Source: an uncultured Eubacteriales bacterium (GTDB lineage: Bacteria; Bacillota; Clostridia; Oscillospirales; Acutalibacteraceae). From it: a stretch of 32,306 nucleotides of DNA. Location of the stretch: NCBI GenBank assembly GCA_900315715.1, contig ONAH01000155.1, positions 1-32,306 of the forward strand, written 5' to 3'. Of the stretch, positions 7,646-15,791 are shown in pieces. The first letter of the stretch is position 1; every line of letters starts with the position of its first letter. The position numbers were made by a program, and so were the translations under genes. The notes beneath the pieces are model-generated. The model saw only the letters and a list, made by a program, of their open reading frames with translations, searched no databases and was not told the DNA's origin.

Positions 7646-10030
7646 ATGTCAAAATCAAAAATACAACTATCTGTACTGCTTACGTTTCTTACAGTAATAA
7701 TTCCTATTAATACTTTATATAACACAGATGACAATGCATTGCCCTCTGCCGTATCTTCATCACCTGCAATCTGGGCTGAAGGTAACCCTTATGTTAAGTC
7801 AGTCGATCAAAACTCAGTCGGTTGCGTAAAATGGTTTTCCGATAAAGACATCGGTAAAAATCTCACTAACACTGGTGTTTCCTCATCTCATTACTTTCTG
7901 TTTATGCCGGCAAGTGCTGATCTTGAAAACCTTACTCTTTGGCACACTTTCTCTGAAAACCCTTCCATAAACGGTACAGAAATTATCAGCGGAGAACCTT
8001 CATCTGCTATAAAAGGCAGCGGCGATTATACTGTAACAGCGGGAGATGACACATTTCTACTTACCATCGCCCAATCAGAATCGATCGGATCGGTGTATAT
8101 TAATACTGCATCGGGAAGCATGTACAACGTCCACAAAAATAAAAACTATAAGGAAGCGGGAGAAATCCTTGTTACACAGCCTGACGGTACGTCTGATTAC
8201 AATGGTAACCTAGAATACATTAAGGGTAGAGGAAACAGTACATGGAAAAACAATGATAAAAAACCATACAACATTAAACTCGAAAAAAAATCATCTCTTC
8301 TTGGAATGGATACAAGCAAAAAATGGTGCCTTATCGCCAATGCATTGGATAACTCCATGCTTAGAAATAAGATAGCTTACGATTTAGCCGACGAAGTAGG
8401 AATTGAGTTTTCTCCTGATTCTGCTTTTACCGATCTCTACCTGAACGGAGAATACGCAGGAATATATCAGCTTACGGAAAAGGTCGAAGTCGGCAAAAAT
8501 AATCTTGTAAAAATAAATGATCTTGAAGAACTAACAGAAAAAGCTAACGATACCGATCTTGATTCATTCAAAAACATAAGAAAAAGCAATATCAAATATT
8601 ACGATATCCCTATAAATCCCACCGATATTACAGGGGGGTATTTGCTGGAATGGGAATTTGAAAAAAGGTATGAAACCGAACCTAGCGGTTTTATTACAGA
8701 CAGAGGACAATATGTAGTTATCAAAAACCCCGAACACCCTACAAAAGCACAGGCGGAATATATCAAAAGCTATGTTCAGGATATGGAGGACGCTATATAT
8801 TCCGAAAACGGTTCTAACCCAAAAGGCAGACACTACACCGATTACCTTGACATTGAATCGGCAGCACTTATGTTTCTCTTGCAGGAATATACCTTAGAGG
8901 GAGATACAGGCATGACAAGCTGTTTCTTTTACAAGGACTGTGATACAAACGGCGACGGTAAAGTCCATGCGTCTTGTCCTTGGGACTTTGATTATGCATT
9001 CGGAAACTATATTTATGAAAAAGATGGCGTTTCCATGCAGCAAGCAGACAGTATATATGCTGAGAAAACTAAACTCAAAAACGGCGAATACACGATTTTC
9101 GCAATGCTTTTCCAGCATGAAGATTTCAGAGACACTGTTTGTAAAATGTACAATACTAAATTCAAACCTGCTTTGCAGATCCTCTTGGGAAAAACAGATA
9201 ATTCGGGAGAACATATTTGTTCAATGGAAAAGTATATTGAAATTCTGGAAAGCAGTGCAAATCTGGATCTGTTCAGATGGCCAATAGTCGAAAATCAAAT
9301 AAATCCGTTTGTAGGATATAACTATATTGACCAAATAAGTTATTTATATAATTTTCTCAACGAACGTGCCTTTTACTTTAATCGCTACCTGAAAAATATA
9401 CGGAGTGATTCCGATACGTTTCCGATATACTTTAAAAACTCCAACAACTGGGATAAAGTCAATGTTTTTTATAAAAACGGAAAAAACCAAATCGAATGGC
9501 CTGGAATTGAAATAAAAACCATAAACATTACTCTTGATAACTCTGAAATTTTTAAAATTGACTTAAAAGATTACGGAGAAAATGATAACGGAGATATAAA
9601 GTTAATCATAAACGATGGCACAGCCAATCAAACAGAGGAACTTCGTGCAGGCCGCAACACAATATACACTCCCGAATTATCACCTTATCTCACAATTAAT
9701 TACTACGAACCGCCTAAATCGTACTATCGATGTTCGGACAATGATTTTTTTGAGAAATATATAAACGATCACACAGAGTTAATAGGAGATCTCAACAACG
9801 ATGGAGAAATAACTGCGGCAGACGCTTTGTACATTCTTCAGCTTTCGTTAGATATGCGAAGCTTCAAAAAGTACGACAACATTAAAGCAAACATTGACGG
9901 AAAACGTGGAGTTACAGCAGCTGATTCAATGATGATACTAAGATATTCTATCGGTTATAAAGATACAAATTCTCTTGCGGACAATACTTTCACATATAAT
10001 TCGTATGATGATCCATATTTTACGGTATAA
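7646..10030 (+). CDS. Secreted CotH-family kinase with CBM26-like module and C-terminal dockerin
   Basis: ATG 7646 follows a GAAAGGA site; the frame is open back to 7613 but without a site. The product has 794 residues: a signal peptide with no lipobox, the same unassigned N-terminal domain as its upstream paralogue, a CotH kinase domain (GRGNSTW at 194, LYLNGEYAGIYQLTEKVEV, WDFDYAFGN at 446), one CBM26-like module (about 590-680), and a type I dockerin (about 712-775). The first dockerin repeat, GDLNNDGEITAADALYILQL, is canonical. The second, NIDGKRGVTAADSMMILRY, has lost several calcium ligands (Asp to Asn at position 1, Asp to Lys at position 5). The dockerin should dock this kinase to a cohesin scaffold, plausibly an amylosome. 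Last gene of the cluster, followed by a strong terminator. Domain calls are firm, the kinase substrate is unknown. Confidence 0.88.
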   Translation: MSKSKIQLSVLLTFLTVIIPINTLYNTDDNALPSAVSSSPAIWAEGNPYVKSVDQNSVGCVKWFSDKDIGKNLTNTGVSSSHYFLFMPASADLENLTLWHTFSENPSINGTEIISGEPSSAIKGSGDYTVTAGDDTFLLTIAQSESIGSVYINTASGSMYNVHKNKNYKEAGEILVTQPDGTSDYNGNLEYIKGRGNSTWKNNDKKPYNIKLEKKSSLLGMDTSKKWCLIANALDNSMLRNKIAYDLADEVGIEFSPDSAFTDLYLNGEYAGIYQLTEKVEVGKNNLVKINDLEELTEKANDTDLDSFKNIRKSNIKYYDIPINPTDITGGYLLEWEFEKRYETEPSGFITDRGQYVVIKNPEHPTKAQAEYIKSYVQDMEDAIYSENGSNPKGRHYTDYLDIESAALMFLLQEYTLEGDTGMTSCFFYKDCDTNGDGKVHASCPWDFDYAFGNYIYEKDGVSMQQADSIYAEKTKLKNGEYTIFAMLFQHEDFRDTVCKMYNTKFKPALQILLGKTDNSGEHICSMEKYIEILESSANLDLFRWPIVENQINPFVGYNYIDQISYLYNFLNERAFYFNRYLKNIRSDSDTFPIYFKNSNNWDKVNVFYKNGKNQIEWPGIEIKTINITLDNSEIFKIDLKDYGENDNGDIKLIINDGTANQTEELRAGRNTIYTPELSPYLTINYYEPPKSYYRCSDNDFFEKYINDHTELIGDLNNDGEITAADALYILQLSLDMRSFKKYDNIKANIDGKRGVTAADSMMILRYSIGYKDTNSLADNTFTYNSYDDPYFTV

Positions 10031-10068
10031 AAAAGAGGGGGATTTTCTCTCCCCCTTTTTATTTTTGT
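10030..10068. terminator. Bidirectional intrinsic terminator
   Basis: A 7-bp G/C-rich stem (AGGGGGA 10036-10042, TCCCCCT 10050-10056) with A/T extension is flanked by A and T runs on both sides. It ends the CotH cluster on the plus strand and the dut/DUF1294 operon on the minus strand. The T run overlaps the stop codon of the DUF1294 gene (10059-10061). Confidence 0.85.
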
Positions 10069-10346
10069 GTAAATATTATCAACATCACTGCAAGCACTAT
10101 TTGTATGATCAGTATTAAAGGTATCCCTATATAGAACTTCGGTTTCTTTGTTTTATGATGAAAAATATACATCGCCAAGACCGCTCCAAATGCACCGCCT
10201 GCCAATGCAAATAGTATCAGCGTTTTCTCTGAAATGCGTCTTTTGTTTTTTATCGCTTTTCTTTTATCAATACCGTATATGGCTATTACAGCTATATTTA
10301 TTAATATCAGATACGCTCCTATAACAGCATAAACCATGTTCCACAT
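10059..10346 (-). CDS. DUF1294 family small membrane protein
   Basis: The 95-residue product has three hydrophobic helices (about 4-24, 45-62, 70-92). The intervening loop carries the family pattern DKRKAIKNKRRISEKTL, then GGAFGA and HHKTKKPKF. This matches DUF1294 (PF06961), small inner-membrane proteins of unknown function. Its ATG follows the dut stop codon directly with no gap, so it is last in the zapA-U32-dut operon and probably translated by coupling. Confidence 0.85.
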   Translation of the reverse strand: MWNMVYAVIGAYLILINIAVIAIYGIDKRKAIKNKRRISEKTLILFALAGGAFGAVLAMYIFHHKTKKPKFYIGIPLILIIQIVLAVMLIIFTQK

Positions 10347-10790
10347 TTACTTTACCCCTGTCGAACCAAAACCGCCTTCGCCTCTTACAGTATCGCTTAG
10401 TTCTTCTGTTACTTCTATTTCAGGAATAATAACCGGCATTAATATAAGCTGTGCTATTCTCATCTTCGGTTCAATTACAAATGTTTCTTTTCCGTGATTC
10501 GTAAGTCCAACGCATATTTCACCTCTGTAATCGCTGTCTACCACTCCGACAGCATTACTGGGAGCTATTCCGTGCTTTATACCCAGTCCGCTCCTTGCAA
10601 ATATCAATGCAACTGTATTTCTGTTTGCAAGTTCAATAGCTATTCCTGTTGGTATTAGTTTTAAATCACCGCTTCCGATTGAAACCGGCTCATCTATACA
10701 TGCATAAAGGTCCAATCCTGCCGAACCACCTGTTGCCCGTTCCGGTATTACCGCATTCTCTCTCATTTTCTTGATTTTCAGAATATCCAT
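10347..10790 (-). CDS. dut: dUTP diphosphatase (dUTPase)
   Basis: Hydrolyses dUTP to dUMP and pyrophosphate, keeping uracil out of DNA and feeding dTMP synthesis; trimeric family. All five motifs are seen: GSAGLDL, ARSGLGIKHG, GVVDSDYRGE (catalytic Asp region), RIAQLI and the C-terminal glycine-rich RGEGGFGSTG. The ATG at 10790 gives 147 residues, the usual size, and lies 7 bases after the U32 stop. The frame stays open up to 10841 inside the U32 gene, but that extension has no family counterpart. A GAGGAG sequence lies 15 bases upstream, rather far, so coupling to the U32 gene is likely. Confidence 0.93.
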   Translation of the reverse strand: MDILKIKKMRENAVIPERATGGSAGLDLYACIDEPVSIGSGDLKLIPTGIAIELANRNTVALIFARSGLGIKHGIAPSNAVGVVDSDYRGEICVGLTNHGKETFVIEPKMRIAQLILMPVIIPEIEVTEELSDTVRGEGGFGSTGVK

Positions 10791-10797
10791 TATCCGC

Positions 10798-12858
10798 TTA
10801 TTCAACTCCTCTGAAATATAAACCTCTTGTATATTCTCCATGAGGTTTTTTCTTTTTCATATAATTCATCATTACATCAACACACTCATCATTTGATTCA
10901 TGAGTAAAATGCAGCGACATAAACTCTGCACCGGTAAAACTGTCCTGTTTATCGGATAAAACAAGCGGAGTAAAATTTAGCAGCTGCGTACAGCCTGCAC
11001 CGCACATCAAAGTAAACTCATTACCCTTTCTGTCCTTTATCGTGCTTTTTCCATGACATTCCTTACAACCCCTGCCGTTTTTATTCGGGCAGTTTCTTGT
11101 TATCATAAGAGGCAGATACCCATATCCCACAACACCTGTTTTTATATTGCCCGAAATACGGTTTATCATTCCTGCCGTTAGTTCAAACGACAACTCTGTA
11201 TCTTTTACCCCGATACGCTCAATGAAGTCTAAAGAATAACTGTTAAATATATTCAGACCAAATCCTCCGTGTACAGTCATTCCCATCTCAGACGCAAGTG
11301 CAACAATTCCAATATTATTACAGTAAACATCCGTTACACCGATTTTTACAATCTCCTCAAGGTTTTGTTTTAAAATCTTCTCCTGCCCGAATACGACCCT
11401 GGGTATTTCTACACCTATATTATATCCTTTGCGTATAAGTCCGGATATATCTTCTTTTTTTGAAAACACAGGCACATAGACAATTTCACATTTCTTAAAT
11501 ATTTCAGGTATATCACAGTGGCGGAAATGTACTCTATACTTCATCTCTCCGACACGCTTTTCAGGTGTGTCGTTTTTATAATAAGGTTCTATAAAACTTC
11601 TTTCAGGTATGGCTGTAATAAGACTTTCCAGCTTTGCAAGTGTATCTCTTCTCATATTGTTCAGTGAAGATACCGGAATTGTAAGTCCTTCCTCTATCAT
11701 CACTGAGATACTCTCTGCATAAAATGCTGTACCGCCTGTTTTGTTTAGCTGTACTTTTGCCTTCTCCTCACTTAGCGGAACACTCCTTGCAATTTCGGGA
11801 ACAGCACCCTCTGTCTGCACTATATAACCCTTGCACCGTGCAGAAAGTTTCGCAGGAATTCCGTTTTGTACACTGAGCGTAAATGACACCGCATTGCTTT
11901 GCACTTCGTCCTTATACTCTGCACGTATATCGGAAAGGACATCTTCCGTTGCGGAGATTACGTCTTCCTTTGAGCGTGTTCCAAACATTTCTCTGCCCGT
12001 CTTCCCGTAATAATACCCGTTTGTAAACCCGCTTCTTGAGAATACCGCTCTAAGCCTGTCAAGCTCCTGCTTATCTGCCACACCGTTTTCAACTGAGTGT
12101 TTTGCCACTGCAACTGCCATTGCAGTGTACTCAGGACGTTTCATTCTGCCCTCTATCTTGGCTGAAGTTACTCCGATTTCTGCAAGCTCACATAATTCGT
12201 TTAGTATACAGTTATCCTTTAGGCTAAGGTCATAACCCGTACCGCATTTCACCTTAAAAGGCAATCTGCATGGCTGAGCACATCGTCCCCTGTTGCCGCT
12301 TCTGCCTCCTATCATAGCAGACAGATAGCACTGACCGGACACACACATACATAATGCTCCGTGTACAAACACTTCTGTTTCTATATCGCAGGAGTCAACT
12401 ACTTCGCGTATTTCCTCACGACTCATCTCTCTTGCCAAAACAACTCTGTCGAAACCGTTTTCGTATAATATCCTTGCCCCGGCCGGAGTATGAACCGACA
12501 TTTGTGTTGAAGCATGAAGCGCAATATCCGGAAATGTTTTTTTTATTATATCGGCAAGCCCGAAGTCCTGCACAATAAATGCGTCCGCTCCTGCAAAATA
12601 TGCTGTTTTGGCGGTTTCTATGGCAATCGGTAGTTCATCGCTGCTCACAAGCGTATTGAGCGTAATATGCACTTTTACTCCGTGCAGATGACAATAGTCT
12701 ATTGCCTTTTTTAGTTCATTGCTGTCAAAATTTTTCGCATAAGCTCTTGCACTAAACCGCAAGGAGCCAATGTACACGGCATCGGCTCCTTGTCTGACAG
12801 CACCCACTACCGAATCATAAGATCCGCATGGGGCAAGAATTTCAATTGAATTATTCAT
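10798..12858 (-). CDS. U32 family peptidase-like protein with DUF3656-type domain (RlhA-like)
   Basis: About 686 residues. The N-terminal U32 domain begins EILAPCGSYDSVVGAVRQGADAVYIG and carries the family core HGALCMCVSGQCYLS, then GGRSGNRGRCAQPCRLPF and SAKIEGRMK. A middle domain of DUF3656 type and a C-terminal Cys-rich part follow (CPNKNGRGCKECHGKS, MCGAGCTQLLNF). Long U32 proteins include E. coli RlhA (YdcP), which hydroxylates C2501 of 23S rRNA; shorter ones include TrhP/TrhO-type tRNA U34 enzymes. RNA hydroxylation is therefore more likely than proteolysis. The start could be 12858, 12861 or 12867; all overlap the end of the zapA-like gene and none has a clear binding site, which suggests translational coupling. 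The zapA-U32 pair is common in Clostridia. Confidence 0.85.
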   Translation of the reverse strand: MNNSIEILAPCGSYDSVVGAVRQGADAVYIGSLRFSARAYAKNFDSNELKKAIDYCHLHGVKVHITLNTLVSSDELPIAIETAKTAYFAGADAFIVQDFGLADIIKKTFPDIALHASTQMSVHTPAGARILYENGFDRVVLAREMSREEIREVVDSCDIETEVFVHGALCMCVSGQCYLSAMIGGRSGNRGRCAQPCRLPFKVKCGTGYDLSLKDNCILNELCELAEIGVTSAKIEGRMKRPEYTAMAVAVAKHSVENGVADKQELDRLRAVFSRSGFTNGYYYGKTGREMFGTRSKEDVISATEDVLSDIRAEYKDEVQSNAVSFTLSVQNGIPAKLSARCKGYIVQTEGAVPEIARSVPLSEEKAKVQLNKTGGTAFYAESISVMIEEGLTIPVSSLNNMRRDTLAKLESLITAIPERSFIEPYYKNDTPEKRVGEMKYRVHFRHCDIPEIFKKCEIVYVPVFSKKEDISGLIRKGYNIGVEIPRVVFGQEKILKQNLEEIVKIGVTDVYCNNIGIVALASEMGMTVHGGFGLNIFNSYSLDFIERIGVKDTELSFELTAGMINRISGNIKTGVVGYGYLPLMITRNCPNKNGRGCKECHGKSTIKDRKGNEFTLMCGAGCTQLLNFTPLVLSDKQDSFTGAEFMSLHFTHESNDECVDVMMNYMKKKKPHGEYTRGLYFRGVE

Positions 12859-13474
12859 CATCGTCATCGTCCATGAAGGCTTTTTGCTCAAAGAAACTCA
12901 TTATCTCAGCGGTAGCGTCGGCGGTCTCACCGAATACGTCCTCGTCAAATGTTCCTTGTATCGGCGCTTTAGACTCTGCCGGCATTTCAACGCTTTTCTT
13001 TTCAAGAACAGGCAGTTTTACCTGTACCGTTGGTGCACTTTCGGTTTTACGAATTGTAGCGGATACATCTGTTTTTACAGGTTTTTCTATTTTTTCGGTT
13101 CTCTCTGATTTTACCGTCCTTGCAGAAGTATTTTCAGATGATAACCTTGCACGTAACGCATTTATCTCGTTTTTTAGCTGTTCATTCTCTTTTTTTGTAT
13201 CTTCATACTGTTTTCTTGAAAAAGCTGATTCTTGAAGATAATCCTTTATCTGTCCTCTGAGATTAGCATTATCGTCCATAGCCTTTGTGAACTGGTCACA
13301 GTAGTCCATAGCGACAAACAATGCAACTTCTGTCATATTGCGTGTATGCAGTTCATCTGACAAACGCTTTACTTTGCGTTCAATCTTTGAAGCAACTTTA
13401 TCCATGTACTCCTGGTCTTCGTCCGAAGTAATAGTTATTGTATGATTGAGTATTCTGACAATAGTCTTAGCCAA
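12851..13474 (-). CDS. zapA: ZapA-like cell division protein with long charged C-terminal extension
   Basis: The first 90 residues match ZapA: KTIVRILNHTITITSDEDQEYM, then a coiled-coil beginning at the Val-Ala-Ser-Lys-Ile-Glu-Arg-Lys stretch. ZapA stabilises FtsZ protofilaments at the Z ring. The product is about 207 residues against roughly 85-100 for a minimal ZapA. The extra part is a second coiled coil (QYEDTKKENEQLKNEINALR) and a low-complexity tail ending in an acidic DDDDDE. I chose TTG 13474 because AAAGGA lies 10 bases upstream; GTG 13483 is in frame but only one base from it. Own promoter at 13541-13569. It overlaps the U32 gene by 8 bases. Confidence 0.8.
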   Translation of the reverse strand: MAKTIVRILNHTITITSDEDQEYMDKVASKIERKVKRLSDELHTRNMTEVALFVAMDYCDQFTKAMDDNANLRGQIKDYLQESAFSRKQYEDTKKENEQLKNEINALRARLSSENTSARTVKSERTEKIEKPVKTDVSATIRKTESAPTVQVKLPVLEKKSVEMPAESKAPIQGTFDEDVFGETADATAEIMSFFEQKAFMDDDDDE

Positions 13475-13540
13475 AATCAACACGTCCTTTATATTATCTG
13501 ATTATTATTCAAAAAAGTATAAATACCACTATCTTTATTA

Positions 13541-13569
13541 ATTATACAACATAATTCCACTTATTACAA
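13541..13569 (-). promoter_or_regulatory. Promoter of the zapA-U32-dut-DUF1294 operon
   Basis: Minus-strand TTGTAA (13564-13569), 17-base spacer, TATAAT (13541-13546), about 65 bases upstream of the zapA start. Confidence 0.65.
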
Positions 13570-13707
13570 GAAAATTTTTATATTTATCCATGAATAGTCA
13601 TCTTATGATTTACAGTATATTCTTATTAGCGGAATAGAATAAATATGCCTATTTTTGTCAATTTATATAGTTTTGATGATATTTTTTGTCGTTTTATGCT
13701 AAACGAT

Positions 13708-13735
13708 TTGTATAATTACAACAAAGTGCTATAAT
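13708..13735 (+). promoter_or_regulatory. Possible plus-strand promoter upstream of a putative small RNA
   Basis: TTGTAT (13708-13713), 16-base spacer, TATAAT (13730-13735). Good -10, weak -35. It would fire about 80 bases upstream of the better promoter at 13782-13810. Confidence 0.35.
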
Positions 13736-13781
13736 AACTATTGTTACAAGACGAAAATTTATTGTTTTTTCATAATCGTTA

Positions 13782-13810
13782 TTGACAGTTTTATTAAAAT
13801 GTGATATTAT
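13782..13810 (+). promoter_or_regulatory. Strong plus-strand promoter of a putative small RNA
   Basis: Consensus TTGACA (13782-13787), 17-base spacer, TATTAT (13805-13810). No coding start follows before the terminator at 13912-13936. Confidence 0.65.
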
Positions 13811-13816
13811 TTTAAT

Positions 13817-13936
13817 GTACTAAAAAAGGTTTGGTAGGTATTTTTAAGATATTATTTTATTACTGAGTTTTACACATTTCTTTTCTTTTCTTTAAAACTT
13901 TATATGAAAAGGCACGTTTATTCAACGTGCTTTTTT
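13817..13936 (+). ncRNA. Putative small RNA, about 120 nt, ending in an intrinsic terminator
   Basis: The unit begins about 7 bases after a consensus promoter and ends in GCACGTT (13912-13918), a 5-base loop, AACGTGC (13924-13930) and six T. The body is AT-rich with a pyrimidine-rich middle (CTTTTCTTTTCTTT) and a 5' GGTTTGGTAGGT. No open frame of note. It matches no RNA family I know. The terminator could also serve minus-strand transcripts. A pure leader for the aldolase gene is unlikely, because another terminator and a -10 box lie between. Confidence 0.45.
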
Positions 13937-14078
13937 CATTTTACATCGTCTTTATTTTTTTGATAATCGTACAAATCTGAAAAGTATCGCACTGGCAGAA
14001 ACCTTACCGAAATATTCGTTTTGCGTTCAAATCGTTCAGCGGACTTCACGAGAAATTAAATAATATATTCTTCCTATT
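13937..14078. other. Intergenic stretch between two terminators, nothing recognised
   Basis: About 140 bases with higher GC in its middle (around 13985-14050) than the flanks. A TTGATA at 13960 lacks a credible -10 partner. No gene or known RNA recognised. It ends in a strong terminator, so something may be transcribed through it. Confidence 0.4.
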
Positions 14079-14120
14079 AATCTCCCTGTACCAAACTTTT
14101 GTACAGGGAGATTATTTTTC
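14079..14120 (+). terminator. Strong intrinsic terminator upstream of fba
   Basis: A 13-bp perfect stem (AATCTCCCTGTAC 14079-14091, GTACAGGGAGATT 14101-14113) with a 9-base loop is followed by ATTTTTC. It insulates the aldolase gene from upstream plus-strand transcription. Confidence 0.8.
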
Positions 14121-14159
14121 AAAATTTTTCAAAATTTTTCAATTTTTTTTACAATACCA

Positions 14160-14189
14160 CTTTATATTTTCTTTAAAATATAGTATAAT
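14160..14189 (+). promoter_or_regulatory. Probable fba promoter (-10 only convincing)
   Basis: TATAAT at 14184-14189 lies 54 bases upstream of the aldolase start. The -35 region is AT-rich without a clear TTGACA. A TTAGGAG binding site at 14227-14233 follows. Confidence 0.5.
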
Positions 14190-14243
14190 TAGTAGGAACG
14201 GGATATCTTCCCCAACAAATAAACTTTTAGGAGTGTGAATACA

Positions 14244-15110
14244 ATGGCTTTAGTAAACGCTAAAGAAATGCTTACAAAGGCTAAGCAAGGTCATTATGCA
14301 GTAGGTCAGTTCAATATCAACAATCTGGAGTGGACAAAGGCTATCCTTCTTACAGCTCAGGAACTTCAGTCTCCTGTTATTCTCGGCGTATCTGAGGGTG
14401 CAGGCAAATATATGACTGGCTTTAAGACTGTTGCTGCTATGGTTAAAGCTATGGACGAATCTCTTGGAATTACTGTTCCGGTTGCTCTTCATCTTGACCA
14501 CGGTACATATGAAGGCTGCTATAAGTGTATCGAAGCAGGCTTCACTTCAATCATGTTCGACGGCTCTCACTATCCTTTTGAGGAAAACCTCGCTAAGTCC
14601 TCTGAGCTTGTAAACGTTGCTCATAACCTTGGTCTTTCTATTGAGTGTGAGGTTGGCTCTATCGGCGGCGAAGAAGACGGCGTTGTTGGTATGGGCGAAT
14701 GTGCAGATCCTGAAGAGTGCAAAACTATCGCTGATCTCGGCGTTGATATGCTTGCTGCTGGTATCGGCAACATTCATGGTAAGTACCCTGAGAATTGGGC
14801 TGGCTTACAGTTCGACGTACTCGATGCTATTCAGGCTAAAACCGGCGAAATGCCTCTCGTTCTCCACGGCGGTACAGGTATTCCTGCTGACATGATTAAA
14901 AAGGCTATCACTCTCGGCGTTTCTAAGATCAACGTTAATACAGAGTGCCAGCTCTCATTCCAGGAAGCTACAAGAAAGTACATCGAAGATGGCAAGGATC
15001 TCCAGGGTAAGGGCTTTGATCCAAGAAAACTCCTCGCACCGGGCTTTGAGGCTATTAAGGCTACTGTTAAGGAGAAAATGGAGCTCTTCGGTTCTGTTGG
15101 TAAGGCTTAA
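14244..15110 (+). CDS. fba: Class II fructose-bisphosphate aldolase
   Basis: Cleaves fructose 1,6-bisphosphate to glyceraldehyde 3-phosphate and dihydroxyacetone phosphate in glycolysis and the reverse in gluconeogenesis. The 288-residue product has the zinc-dependent class II signatures: H83-L-D85-H86-G (catalytic Asp and zinc His), SIMFDGSHYPFEENL, IECEVGSIGGEEDG, GIGNIHGKY (second zinc His), PLVLHGGTGI (third zinc His) and the phosphate-binding SKINVNTE. Length fits the class IIB group. ATG 14244 has TTAGGAG 10 bases upstream; a GTG nine bases earlier is too near the site. Codon use is biased to a few codons, as in highly expressed genes. It is monocistronic between terminators. Confidence 0.96.
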   Translation: MALVNAKEMLTKAKQGHYAVGQFNINNLEWTKAILLTAQELQSPVILGVSEGAGKYMTGFKTVAAMVKAMDESLGITVPVALHLDHGTYEGCYKCIEAGFTSIMFDGSHYPFEENLAKSSELVNVAHNLGLSIECEVGSIGGEEDGVVGMGECADPEECKTIADLGVDMLAAGIGNIHGKYPENWAGLQFDVLDAIQAKTGEMPLVLHGGTGIPADMIKKAITLGVSKINVNTECQLSFQEATRKYIEDGKDLQGKGFDPRKLLAPGFEAIKATVKEKMELFGSVGKA

Positions 15111-15133
15111 TCATTTTAGTCAATATTACAACT

Positions 15134-15165
15134 TCCCCCGACTCGTTTTCGGGGGATTTTCTTTT
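15134..15165 (+). terminator. Intrinsic terminator of fba
   Basis: TCCCCCGA (15134-15141) pairs with TCGGGGGA (15149-15156), 7-base loop, followed by TTTTCTTTT. Confidence 0.85.
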
Positions 15166-15186
15166 CTGCGTCACTTTACTTTATTG

Positions 15187-15233
15187 TAAAAAATTAGACT
15201 GCTGTCATTCTTTCATACAGCAGTCTGTTTTTA
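15187..15233. terminator. Bidirectional terminator ending the rimP-nusA-infB operon
   Basis: A 10-bp perfect stem, AGACTGCTGT (15196-15205) with ACAGCAGTCT (15217-15226). On the minus strand AATTTTTTAC follows it, ending the operon after the lipoprotein gene. On the plus strand GTTTTTAT follows, a back-up stop for fba. Confidence 0.8.
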
Positions 15234-15246
15234 TATCGTTTTATCT

Positions 15247-15789
15247 TTATTTAAAGCTTTCAACAGCTTTTGCCGCACTCTCTTTTTTCTCTGAAGGAGC
15301 GTCGTTTGATGAGCTGTCTGTAAACAACATCAGGAACTTGCCGTCCTCTGTTACTACCGCATAAGTATTAGCGGTTGCACTCTCTGTGCTGTCCATAAGA
15401 TGAAATGAATGGTCACCCTTTGCATTGGCAATAGTTCTCTGTGCAATATCAGAAGTTTGATCCTCATACTCATACAGTTCAACATAGTATTTCGAAGTTC
15501 CTGAGGAAATTGTATATCTCTTTCCCTGTTTCGCACCTATTGCTGCTGCCGTAAGGTCTGTGCCGTCACCTTTTATGTATCCGCCCTCTGTCATATACTG
15601 CACAAAACCTTCAAAGCTCTTTTCGTAGCCCGAAGCATCAACCGACTGTGTATCTGAACTGCTGTTTGTAGCCGTAATATCAGCCGAACCGTTATTACCT
15701 GATGCTGCACCGCCGGAACTTTCGCTGCAGCCAACAAGCATTACTATCGATACAGCACAAACAACTATCAAAGATAATATCTTTTTCAT
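15247..15789 (-). CDS. Small lipoprotein of unknown function
   Basis: The 180-residue product has a lipoprotein signal peptide (VMLVGC, Cys21), a Ser/Gly/Asn-rich tether to about residue 50, then a compact domain (about 54-180) that I do not recognise. Recognisable landmarks include GFVQYMTEGGYIKGDGTDLT, YYVELYEYED and TYAVVTEDGKFLMLFTD, so a mixed alpha/beta extracytoplasmic fold is plausible. It starts 2 bases after the truB stop, with AAAGGAGAT inside the truB 3' end as binding site, so it is the last gene of the translation operon. No functional link to its neighbours is evident. Confidence 0.8.
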   Translation of the reverse strand: MKKILSLIVVCAVSIVMLVGCSESSGGAASGNNGSADITATNSSSDTQSVDASGYEKSFEGFVQYMTEGGYIKGDGTDLTAAAIGAKQGKRYTISSGTSKYYVELYEYEDQTSDIAQRTIANAKGDHSFHLMDSTESATANTYAVVTEDGKFLMLFTDSSSNDAPSEKKESAAKAVESFK

Positions 15790-15791
15790 AC

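Noticed and set aside
13960..14078. 6S RNA, T-box or other known leader before fba
   Set aside because: No T-box AGGGUGGNACCGCG element and no pairing of 5' and 3' ends typical of 6S RNA could be found; only the terminator is clear.
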